The position numbers and the translations under genes were made by a program. This document shows positions 24,510 through 33,236 of a DNA stretch of 64,000 nt, piece by piece. The notes under the pieces are model-generated. The model had not been told where the DNA came from and searched no databases. It saw only the letters and a list, made by a program, of their open reading frames with translations. Source of the stretch: Candidatus Altimarinota bacterium. Lineage in GTDB: Bacteria; Patescibacteriota; Gracilibacteria; BD1-5; UBA6164. The stretch spans positions 40,001 to 104,000 of the forward strand of contig JALUWO010000206.1 in NCBI GenBank assembly GCA_027019405.1, read 5' to 3'. Every line of letters begins with the position of its first letter. Position 1 is the stretch's first letter.

Positions 24510-25937
24510 ATGCCCCTATCAACCCTAATAAAATCAATTCAAGATATAATGAGAAAAGATGCATGAGTAGATGGAGATGCTCAAAGGATTTCTCAGCTTG
24601 TTTGGATGTTGTTTTTGAAAATCATTGATGATAAAGAAGAAGAATTTGAAGTTATGAAAGATAACTATGTTTCTCCAATTCCTGAAAAATTAAGATGGAG
24701 AAATTGGGCAAAAGATCCTGAATGAATTACTTGAGAAGAAATGCTAAATTTTGTAAATAATGAGCTTTTTCCATGATTGAAAAGTATTGAAGCAGAAAAT
24801 GTGAATAGTTTGGCTTATATTGTAAAAGAAGTTTTTAATGATTCTTTCAATTATATGAAAAGCTGAACTTTGATTAGAGAAGTAGTAAACAAACTTGAAC
24901 AAGAAATTGATTTTAATAGTAGTGAAGACAGACATCTTTTAAATGATATTTATGAACAAATTTTAAAAGATTTACAATCAGCTTGAAATGCTTGAGAATT
25001 TTATACTCCAAGAGCTGTAACTCAGTTTGTAGTAGAGATGGTAAATCCTCAACTTTGAGAAAAAGTAATGGATCCAGCTTGTGGTACAGGTTGATTTCTT
25101 ACTTGAACAATTGAACATTTAAAAAAACAAGTAAAAACTCCAGAAGACTTAAAACTTATAGAAGATACTATTTTTTGAATTGAGCTAAAACAATTGCCAC
25201 ATTCTTTAGCTGTTACAAATATGATTTTACATGGTGTAGAAATTCCAAAAAACATAGTTCATGACAATAGTCTTACTTACAATGTAATAGATTTTGAAGA
25301 AAAAGATAAAATGGATTGTTTTGTGATGAATCCTCCTTTTTGATGAACTGTGCAAGATGGAGTTTTATCAAATTTTCCCAAAAAATTTCAAACAAAAGAA
25401 ACAGCTTATTTATTTTTAGTTTATGTTTTTTATAGACTTAAACAAAATGGTAGGGTTGGTATAGTTTTACCTGATGGGGGGATTATGTCAGGTGAAAAAG
25501 TTTCAGAAATAGAAATTAAGAAGAAATGGCTAGAAGAACATAATCTTCATACAATTATAAGGCTCCCAAATGGAGTTTTTAGTCCATACACAGATATCAA
25601 AACAAATCTTTTATTTTTTACAAAATGAACTCCAACAAAAGAAATTTGGTATTTTGAACATCCTTTACCAGAATGATACAAAAAATATAACAAAACTAAA
25701 CCTATCAAACTTGAAGAATTTGATTTAGAAAAATCTTGGTGGAATTCTAGAGAAGAAAATGAATATGCTTGGAAAGTAAGTATAGAAGATATAGTAAAAA
25801 ATAATTACAATCTTGATATAAAAAATCCAAATAAAAAAGATGAAGAAATAGTTTACAACAAAGAAGAACTTATAGAAAAAATTGAACAAAATTTAGAAAG
25901 AAGTAAGGAAATTTTAGAATTAATTAAGAAAGGGTAA
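24510..25937 (+). CDS. hsdM: Type I DNA methyltransferase subunit M
   Basis: A 475-residue N6-adenine methyltransferase. An HsdM_N helical domain (about 1-140) precedes the catalytic domain: motif I VMDPACGTGGF (about 188), a SAM-binding region with GIELKQLPHSLAVTNM, and motif IV FVMNPPFGG (about 270). The protein is intact. It overlaps hsdS by one base (TAATG). With hsdS it can form the modification enzyme even though hsdR is interrupted. Base composition is slightly less AT-rich than flanking genes, fitting horizontal acquisition. Confidence 0.95.
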
Positions 25938-27424
25938 TGAATAATAATACAAAAATTTTTAATAAAAATATAGGTATTTATTTATGAATTATTAATAATA
26001 AGTTATCAAAAACAATTTGATTTTCAGAATTATGAAAATATATAAAAGTTCAATGATGATATTCATTTAAGGCATCAAAGTATGTTGAATCTGGTATCCC
26101 AATAATAAGAATATCAAATTTTAATAACTGAAAAATAATATTAGACAAACATAAAACTAAATTTTATGAAGAATCAGATAAATATAAAGAATTTGAATTA
26201 AATAAATGAGATATAATTATTGCAATGACAGGATGAACAATTTGAAAATTAGCAATTGTACAATGATGATTATGAAAAATTTATTTAAATCAAAGAGTGT
26301 GAAGATTTAAAATTATAAATCCATTACTTGTAGATAATGAATATTTGTATTGGATTGCTAGATGAGTTGAAAATATTGTTAAAAGTATGTGATATTGATG
26401 AGCACAACCAAATGTGAGTTGAAAACAAATAGAATCATTAAAATTTCCATTTCCTAAAAAAGAAATTCAAAAACAAATTGTTTCTTTTTTGAATGATTTA
26501 ATGAATTGAAATTTAAAAAATACAGAATATTTTGATAAAAATATTGAAAATAAAATTTTAAAATTACATAAGAAAAGTTTAAATATTAATATTATTTTAG
26601 ATAATTCCCAAAACAACCAAAACTACATAATTCAACTCAAACAACAAATCCTCCAAGAAGCAATAGAATGAAAACTTACAAAATCTTGGAGAGAGCAACA
26701 TCAAGATATAGAACCAGCTTCTGTTTTACTAGAAAAAATTAAAAAAGAAAAACAAGAACTTATCAAACAAAAAAAACTTAAAAAACAAAAAGAACTAAAA
26801 CCAATAGAACAAGATGAAATCCCTTTTGATATTCCTGAGAGTTGGGAGTGTTGTAGGTTGGGGGAGGTATATACATATATTCAAAGATGACCTTCAGCAA
26901 AATATTCAGAAAAAAGTAATGTATGAATAATTAATCAAAAATGTATAAGATGGGAAAAAATAGATTTTTCTTACATTAAATATTATAAAAAAGAATTAAT
27001 AGAAAAATTAAAAGAAGACAGATTTATAAAAAAAAGAGATATTTTATTAAATTCTACTTGAACTTGAACTATTTGAAGATGTTATTTAGTAAAAGATATT
27101 TATGAAAATAAATATATTGCAGATTCTCATGTTACAATTCTTAGAGAAAATGCTAATTTTATAGATAATTGATATGTAAATACATTTTTAAAATCTGATT
27201 TTATTCAAAATTTTATAAATAATGGTTGAATATGATGAGCTACTAATCAAATTGAATTAAGTAAAACAATTATAGAAAATTTTATTTTTCCTCTTCCTCC
27301 TCTTGAAGAACAAAAACAAATAGTCCAAAAAGTGGATGAGCTTATGAAACTCTGTGATGAATTGAAAAAACAGACTTTGGAAATAAAAGAAAATAGTGAA
27401 AATTTGATGAAGGCTGTGTTATAA
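25937..27424 (+). CDS. hsdS: Type I specificity subunit S
   Basis: A 495-residue HsdS with the usual two target-recognition domains. TRD1 spans about residues 15-175 (VQGGYSFKASKYVESGIPIIRIS), then the first central helical spacer. The second TRD starts after DIPESWECCRLGEVYTYIQ (about 300-450), then a final helix (PLEEQKQIVQKVDELMKLCDEL). It determines the two half-sites recognised. The middle region (HQDIEPASVLLEKIKKEK) is less AT-rich and is typical of the conserved spacer. The ATG is coupled to the hsdM stop. Confidence 0.93.
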
Positions 27425-27440
27425 GAGGTGTTTAGGAAAT

Positions 27441-27476
27441 AAAAAAGAAGTAAAAAATTATTTTTTTACTTCTTTT
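27441..27476. terminator. Terminator after hsdS
   Basis: Stem AAGAAGTAAAAAA / TTTTTTACTTCTT with flanking A and T runs, so it can act in both directions. The stop of the small minus-strand ORF lies at its right edge. Confidence 0.75.
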
Positions 27477-27663
27477 ATTTTGCTAACATTGTTATAAAAC
27501 TTATAAATCAAGCTCAAATTAAAATCATTAAAGAAGATATAGTTATTTTTTGGATAAACTTTGAAGTTCAAGCTATAATATTTTTTAATATAAATCAAGA
27601 TATAGTTTTAATTGGCCAAATTAATAAGTAATATAATAATGTTTGCCACCATGGTATATACAT
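27475..27663 (-). CDS. Putative small hydrophobic protein
   Basis: A 62-codon frame (code 25) starting MYIPWWQTLLYYLLIWPIK and continuing with a second hydrophobic half (SLMILIGAGFISFITMLAK), so two membrane helices are likely. No family recognised. It is divergent from the antitoxin-toxin pair and convergent with hsdS, and its stop lies in the terminator. The sequence around the start is unusually rich in C and G for this DNA (ttggccaa, gccaccatgg). A chance frame cannot be excluded. Confidence 0.4.
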
Positions 27664-27727
27664 ATTATTATTAATTACTAAAATAAGGATTTATATTTTA
27701 ATTATTTTTATTTATAAGTCAAACTTA

Positions 27728-27748
27728 AATGTTAAAATTATTAACATT
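27728..27748. promoter_or_regulatory. Inverted-repeat operator upstream of the toxin-antitoxin pair
   Basis: AATGTTAA - 5 bp - TTAACATT, a perfect 8-bp inverted repeat. A further partial copy (aatgttaa) lies around 27761-27768 just upstream of the -35. The HTH antitoxin encoded downstream is the obvious candidate to bind it and autoregulate. Confidence 0.6.
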
Positions 27749-27774
27749 AAAAGTTAATAAAATGTTAAAAACTT

Positions 27775-27801
27775 TTGACAAAAACTTTTAAATAATATAA
27801 T
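27775..27801 (+). promoter_or_regulatory. Sigma-70-type promoter of the toxin-antitoxin operon
   Basis: TTGACA (27775-27780), 15-bp spacer, TATAAT (27796-27801), then ATG at 27840. The spacer is short, which suits a promoter whose strength is modulated by the adjacent operator. Confidence 0.65.
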
Positions 27802-27839
27802 ATTGATACATAAATTACTTAAAATATAAAATAAATATT

Positions 27840-28523
27840 ATGGCTCAAAATATAGAGAAGTTTAGAAAAGAAAAAAAACTTACTCAAGATGAAGTTGCAA
27901 AATATTTAGGTATCACAAGACAAACATTTTCAAAATTAGAAAAAGGAAAAATAGAGCCTACTTTGGGGCAAGCTGTAAAATTGGCAGAATTATTTTGAGT
28001 TGAAATAGATAATTTTATTAAAGATGTAAAAGTAGAACAAACTAAAAAAACAGATATTGAAAAATATAAACAAATTATTCAGTTTTTTCTGGAAAATATA
28101 AAAACTAAGAAGTATCCTAAAGTAACAAAAACAAAATTAGCAAAACTTTGTTATTTGGCTGATTTTTGATGGTATTATAATAATTTAGAATCCTTGACAA
28201 ATCTTGAATATAGAAGAATCCAACAATGACCAGTTCCAGATGCTTTTTTTAGAGTTATAGATGAAATGCTAGAAGAAGAAAAAATTTCTATTGATATAGA
28301 TTGAAAATCTTTTTTGATTTGAAATAAAGAAAGACCAGATACTTCTAAATTAACTCTAGAAGAAAAAAGCTTTTTGAAAAAAATAGCAGATAAATGGAAA
28401 GATAAAACAACAACACAAATAGTTGATTTTACTCACAATCAACTACCCTGGACTATTGCTGATGATAAGGAAATAATTCCTTATTGACTTATAACTCAAG
28501 AAGATCCTGAAAATGTGTATTAA
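27840..28523 (+). CDS. HTH plus Panacea (DUF4065) antitoxin
   Basis: A 227-residue protein. The N-terminal XRE-type HTH (residues 5-58, LTQDEVAKYLGITRQTFSKLEKG) is followed by a DUF4065/Panacea domain (about 85-200: KTKLAKLCYLADFGWYYN..., GPVPDAFFRVIDEM, PWTIADD). This domain order is known for promiscuous antitoxins of PanAT-type systems. The next gene starts inside its last codons, as usual for a toxin partner. It likely neutralises the toxin and represses the operon through the inverted repeat at 27728. Confidence 0.85.
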
Positions 28524-28923
28524 TAATAAAAAATATAATGTAATAGTAGGTGAGTATGCTAAAAATCATTATATAAAACCTTTTAAGAAGAAGTATAAAT
28601 CTGTTTGGTGAAAAACTTTTGAAACTATAGAATTTATGTTAAAAAATATAGAAAAACTTTTAAAGACTTTAAAAGTTAATAAAATTCATATTTGTGATAT
28701 TTGATATATTGCTAAATATGAATTTAATATTGAGTGAATAAAAGTTTCAACAAAAGCTTCTTGAAATAGAATAATTATTTTTGTAAATGAAGAAAAATTA
28801 GAAATAACTATTTTACTAGTTTATGCAAAAACTAATATTAAATGAGCCAATGAAACTGCTTGGTGGGAAAATGAAATCAAGAAAAATTATAAACAAATAG
28901 CTTTATATTTTTCAAATTTATAA
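28513..28923 (+). CDS. Putative toxin of a Panacea toxin-antitoxin pair
   Basis: A 136-residue basic protein whose ATG lies 11 bases before the antitoxin stop, so translation is coupled. It has alternating strands and helices compatible with a RelE-like fold (HICDIGYIAKYEFNIEGIKVSTKAS; ILLVYAKTNIKG), ending ETAWWENEIKKNYKQI. No catalytic motif can be assigned with certainty. The toxin call is from gene order and size, and the fold is a guess. A strong terminator follows. Confidence 0.65.
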
Positions 28924-28957
28924 AAAATCCTAAAAAATTAATTTTTTAGGATTTTTA
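28923..28957 (+). terminator. Terminator after the toxin gene
   Basis: Stem AAAATCCTAAAAAATT / AATTTTTTAGGATTTT, a perfect palindrome followed by a T-rich run. It lies immediately left of att site A. Confidence 0.85.
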
Positions 28958-28960
28958 TTT

Positions 28961-28976
28961 TTTCTATTTTGGTACT
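28961..28976. repeat. Attachment-site repeat, left end of element A (attL-A)
   Basis: 16-bp sequence tttctattttggtact, present again at 31541-31556. Its last 7 bases equal the 3'-terminal 7 nt of the tRNA-Glu gene (tggtact at 43155-43161, complement of ...AGTACCA). The two copies bound a 2.58-kb segment with its own gene pair and a recombinase stub. Confidence 0.75.
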
Positions 28977-29063
28977 AAAAAAAGCTTAGATATAGGAAGT
29001 TTAAAAAAGTATATGAGAAAAGTAGATTTAGAAGATTTAATTGAGTTAAAAAAGTTATTCTAA
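28977..29063 (+). pseudogene. Displaced 3' end of element A recombinase gene
   Basis: Open frame of 28 codons plus TAA directly after the att repeat, with no start codon at its beginning (KKSLDIGSLKKYMRK...). Joined to the recombinase stub that ends in the other att copy (frame of ggt-act at 31551-31556), it gives an uninterrupted C-terminus. I read it as the part of the recombinase gene moved to the left end when the circular element integrated. Its last 9 bases overlap the convergent gene. Confidence 0.6.
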
Positions 29064-29579
29064 AATATCATCTACTTTATTTTCTATTTTTCTTACTTCT
29101 TTTCAAATTTTTCAGAAATATAATTCAGGATTTACTATTACTCATTTATATATTCATAATTCTGGATTTATTTCACTTGTAGTTCAATTATATGGATATA
29201 AAAATAAATAATATTTTCAATTTAAGTCTAATTTTCAAATAGGTTCTGCTATTTGTCTTTTTCAATCTAATTCTTCACTTTTAATAGGATTTATAATATT
29301 AATATTATTATCCATTAAATTATTATCATTATCTCTATCTTTCTTATTGTTATATTCTATTACTATAAAATCAGAATAAACTCAATCTAAAATATTTCTA
29401 TTTTTATCAAAAAAATTAAATTTTCATCATTTTAATAAATAATTTACATATCTATTAAATATATTAGGAGCATAATCTTTTTTTACATCAAAAACTATTA
29501 TTTCCTTATTTCAAGAAATATAATCATCAATTTTAAATATATTTTGTCAGTTTATTTCTACTATTTCATTAAATTTCAT
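29055..29579 (-). CDS. Unknown 174-residue protein, element A cargo
   Basis: Second gene of a two-gene operon read leftwards, 10 bases after the kinase-like gene. Soluble, acidic, with strands suggestive of a nuclease or beta-rich fold (NKEIIVFDVKKDYAPNIF; YSDFIVIEYNNKKDRD; ELDGKRQIAEPIGKLDL). The FIVIEYNNKK segment faintly resembles the E-x-K part of PD-(D/E)xK nucleases, but I would not call it. It could be an immunity or effector partner of the kinase-like protein. Confidence 0.6.
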
Positions 29580-29589
29580 AATATTTTTA

Positions 29590-31401
29590 TTACTTATCTA
29601 TTTTAGTAATTTTACTTCTTCAAAAATCAATTATATAAATTTTTCAATCTAATGTTTTCATAAAATTACCCCAATGTTCATCATTATGTTTAAAACCATT
29701 TTTTTCAAATATATTTAATAATGGTTTTATATCTTTTATAAAATATTTATGCCATAAATTTTCTATTCAATAAATTTGAGTTAAAAAGTTTTTTGCTTCA
29801 TTATTTGTCATTTTTGACATTATTTCATCTTCTATAGTTTCACTTAAAGGATGTTTTACTAATCATCTTTCTTCTAATATTTTTTCTAAATCATTATCTG
29901 TTAAATCTTTTTTATTTATTATATCTCAGAGTTTATCTTTATGATATTCTAAATGCATTAAAGATTTATATGATAATCCATTAACTTTTTCCATTTCAAA
30001 AACTCAATTTTTAATTTTATCAATTTTTGGAACAAAATATTTTTGTAATAATAATCATTCATGTGTATTTTTATATAAAGATTTTAATTGAAATAATATT
30101 TCATCAAATTCTCTATGATTTTTATATTCAATATCTAATTTATCTATATTTTCTCATTCTTTAGCAATTTTTAAAACCTTATTATTTTTATTAGGATGCC
30201 TTAATATTATTCAATTATTTCATTCTCAAATAATATCTTTCTCACTTAATTCTTCACCTAATATATCCTTATACTTCTCTAAAAAACTATATCTAGGGTC
30301 TTCATATAAATTTTTAAATTTTGGATACTCCTTTCAACATATTCATTTATCTAATAAAATTCTAACTTCTTGATTATCAAATCAAGCTTTCTGGAGTATT
30401 TCTACTTTCTTTTTTAAATCTCAAATACTATAACTTCAATTTTCAAGTCTATTTCATATATTATGTGCTTCTAGTATAGCATCTTTTTGTTCTTTTGACA
30501 AGTTTCTATTTAATATATCTTCTGATGCTTTTAATCTTTCTTTAGGACTTAATTTTAATATTTCATCTGTAGTTAGATTATTATATTGATTTTCTATTTT
30601 AGTAGTTTTTTCTTTTATTAATTCTTTTTGTAATTGTTTATCTACTTTAGTTAAATCAATCTCTTGCTTAGGAATTACTTCATCAACTTTATTTTTGATA
30701 TCAGATATAGTTCATTTTACTTCTGAACTTTGAACTAATCTTTCTTTATTTACTCTTAATTTAGCTATTTGTTTTGTTGTTAGTTTAATTCACTCTTTTA
30801 CTCATTTTTTTACTAAACTTGCTGTTAATCAAGCTCAGGCTGTTATTAATCATAGTACTACTTCAGCTGATACTTTTCATTTTTCATAAGCATTTCAATC
30901 CCACAAAGTCCATAAATCTTCTTTTAGGCTTTTTGCTAGTTTCTTTAATCATTCCCAAGATATTAATTGTTCTAATCAATCTAGTATTATTTTTCAATTA
31001 GTTTCATATATTTGTACTAATAAATCATAATTATCTAGTATTCATCAATCTATTACTCATTTTATAAAGTTTTCAAATTTAGAATTATTTTCTTGATTAT
31101 TATTTATTCCTAATTTTTCATACAAGAATATTTTCATTTCATTTTTAAATACTTCTTTATCTAGTTGTTCTTGGGTTTCTTTATATGTTTGAGTTTCTTT
31201 ATTTTCTTTTGATTGATTTGTTTCTTGAAATATTTTATATTGTTTTAAAGCTAAATTATCTGCTCAAGGAATAGTTGAATTTATTTCATAGTTTTGTTTT
31301 ATATTATTTTCCACATTAGTAAAAGAAAGATTAGTATTATTTGTATCTAATCTTTCTTGTTTATTTTCTACTTTTGGAATATAATTAAAACTTTCTGGCA
31401 T
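29590..31401 (-). CDS. Protein-kinase-fold protein, element A cargo
   Basis: A 603-residue protein. Residues 1-170 are Asn/Glu/Gln-rich and disordered or helical, and about 175-195 is a hydrophobic Gly/Ala segment (AEVVLGLITAGAGLTASLV). The C-terminal 220 residues look like a kinase: glycine-loop-like GENNGIILRHP, lysine in KVLKIAKEG, hinge FEMEKVNGLS, catalytic loop FKHNDEHWGNFM (H-x-D-x4-N) and DFG in IYIIDFGRSK. All key residues are present. The catalytic loop spacing recalls atypical kinases (RIO/Kdo-type). The target is unknown. Carried by a mobile element, so a defence or toxin role is plausible. Confidence 0.7.
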
Positions 31402-31445
31402 TTATTAATTTTAGTTTTATATAGTTATTATAACATATTTTTTAA

Positions 31446-31604
31446 AAATATCAAAAACTTAGGTTGGAACTTTTTATAGACACTAAAAAAGAGCTTCATG
31501 TAGCAGAAAATCCACTATTAGAAAGCTCTAAAATCTTCAATTTCTATTTTGGTACTGCAAAGACAGGCAAATGCAAACTATACAGCCCTTGTTTGAATAT
31601 ATAA
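31446..31604 (+). pseudogene. 3' stub of element A serine recombinase
   Basis: A 52-codon frame without start codon. Its part KLRLELFIDTKKELHVAENP...SKIFNFYFGT aligns with the C-terminus of the recombinase of element B (LILDNKKQLTIKDSKLFEMIKSLNF), sharing Asp, Lys-Lys, Leu, Leu, Glu, Lys and Asn-Phe positions. The frame passes through the att repeat and stops at TAA 31602. The catalytic part has been lost, so element A cannot excise itself. Confidence 0.65.
31541..31556. repeat. Attachment-site repeat shared by elements A and B
   Basis: Second copy of tttctattttggtact. It is the right end of element A, and its last 7 bases (31550-31556) are the left end of element B, matching tggtact at the tRNA-Glu 3' end (43155-43161). 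Confidence 0.75.
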
Positions 31605-31681
31605 ATAATAGTAAAGGAAATACTTTAAAAGTTATGAAAGAGTTATCATCTGTTTTGAAAAAAGATATAAAATTAGAATAA
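31557..31681 (+). pseudogene. Displaced 3' end of element B recombinase gene
   Basis: In the frame tgg-tac-tgc the sequence is open for about 41 codons to TAA 31679 (CKDRQMQTIQPLFEYI..., KVMKELSSVLKKDIKLE). Splicing 41727-43161 to 31557-31681 gives exactly 520 codons (1,560 nt), so the circular form of element B would encode the recombinase with this C-terminus instead of the tRNA-derived one. Confidence 0.65.
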
Positions 31682-31781
31682 GTTTTTGTCTCTTATAAAA
31701 AGGAATACTAATAGAATTTTGTATAGTTTAAGTATTACCAAATAATAATGATAATTAATTTATAATTTAATAAATAGTATT

Positions 31782-32339
31782 ATGAAAAAAGTAGAAGTAA
31801 ATATTTCAAAAAAACAGTTAGAAGCAAATAAAAAGAATGCTTTAAAATGATGAGTAAAAACTAAAGAGTGAAAAGAAGTTATAAAATATAATGCAGTTAA
31901 ACACTGATTATCTTCTAATGTATATGATGAAGATTTAGAAAAAGAAATAATAAAAGAATATAAAGTAGAATGAACATTAGAAAAAATGCTTGTAAAAAAT
32001 ATTTGTATATCAAAATCAAGGTTTGAAAAATGAGTAGAATTAGAAAATAATTTAACAAGGCATATTTTACAACCATCTAAATATGAAAAGGTTTATAACT
32101 CTCAAGAAGAGTATGAAGAATATTTACAAAAAAAAGAAGATTATAAAAATAATTTTAGTCTTGATTTATTAGAACCATCTGAACCAGCTTTTACATTACA
32201 AAGAGTAGAATGATATGATTTTAATTTTGATTTAGAAAAAATACAGTATTTAGTAAATATTATATGAAAGTATAACTACCAAAATGAAGTTAGATTAAGC
32301 AAAAACATAGTTTGATTATTACAAACTATAAAAAAATAA
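31782..32339 (+). CDS. Mobile-element protein with N-A-x-K-H-G-L motif
   Basis: A 185-residue basic protein, first gene of element B. The N-terminus KKNALKGGVKTKEGKEVIKY followed by NAVKHGLSS matches a small family widespread on mobile elements (pattern N-A-x-K-S/G-T-G-P-x-T-x-E-G-K...N-A-x-K-H-G-L) whose function is unknown. The remaining two thirds are helical and charged. It probably has a DNA-related houseke function in the element, which is inference. Confidence 0.7.
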
Positions 32340-32409
32340 AAATGGGTTTGTTTTGAAAAAAATAAATTATAGATATTATTTAAGAAAATATTATTTATAA
32401 TATAAATTT

Positions 32410-32925
32410 ATGAAAAAAGATATAACTTTTAAAAAAGTAGATATTACTGAAAAAGAAGCTAAAGATATTTTAGATGCTTATTTTGATAGTAAGGATGAAA
32501 ATTATAAAAAAGGATTAATGGAAATAACACCTTTTAAATGATGACCATTTAAAAATTATTTTTATAAATGTTTAGCTTATTTTCAAATACAAAAAGAATT
32601 AAAGAAAAATAAAGAAGCTTTTGTATATAGATTAGCATTAATAACTTGAATTGATAAATCTAATAAAAAATATTTTTATTTAAAGTTATTAGTAAATTGA
32701 AAAGCTAAAGTTTTCTTTTACATAAATATAAAATCTGAAAAGAGAATAATTATTGATAAAATGATTTCTATACAAAAATGATTATGAAAACAAGCTATTA
32801 AAGAATTATGTGATTATTACAATATATACAATATTATTGTAGAACCTTCTATATATTGAATTTGATTTTGGAAAAAAATAAAACTAGAATATAAATGAAA
32901 AATAAATATAACTATAAAAAAATAA
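32410..32925 (+). CDS. Unknown 171-residue element B protein
   Basis: Soluble alpha/beta protein (FKKVDITEKEAKDILDAYF; NYFYKCLAYFQIQKELKK), Lys- and Ile-rich, ending in a short strand ladder. No recognised family. It sits between the first element gene and an HTH regulator, followed by a weak hairpin terminator. Possibly replication- or transfer-related; no evidence for either in the sequence. Confidence 0.55.
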
Positions 32926-32941
32926 AAATTAATTATGTTTT

Positions 32942-32972
32942 ATAAAAAGGCTTTTAAAAAGTCTTTTTTATT
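32942..32972 (+). terminator. Probable terminator
   Basis: Imperfect stem AAAAAGGCTTTT / AAAAAGTCTTTTT followed by T residues, between the unknown gene and the small HTH gene. Confidence 0.5.
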
Positions 32973-33028
32973 ATTGAAAAAATATCAATTATAGATATAG
33001 TATTATAGATAACAATTAATAATAAAAT

Positions 33029-33235
33029 ATGAAAGTAAAAATAAATATTGAATGATTATTAGAAAAGAAAAATATTAAATTAAGTGATTTAGAAAAGCTT
33101 GTAAATTTGAGTTATCAACAACTTTGGAATATAAAAGAATGAAGAACTAGCAAAGTTAGTTTTGATACTATATGACAGCTTTTAAAGGCTTTTAAATGTA
33201 AACCTAATGATTTATTTATAATAACTAAAAAATAA
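33029..33235 (+). CDS. Small XRE-type HTH regulator
   Basis: A 68-residue Cro/C1-type DNA-binding protein: LLEKKNIKLSDLEKLVNLSY, then the recognition helix QQLWNIKEGRTSKVSFDTIG, and LLKAFKCKPNDLF at the end. Such short HTH proteins often control restriction-modification operons (C-protein role). It ends 1 base before the type III methyltransferase, so it is co-transcribed with mod. Confidence 0.8.
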
Positions 33236-33236
33236 T

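Noticed and set aside
21300-28960. A third integrative element covering the type I locus
   Set aside because: I found no further tggtact-type repeat or recombinase stub at its left side near 21.3 kb. It may simply be chromosomal DNA flanking the tRNA site.
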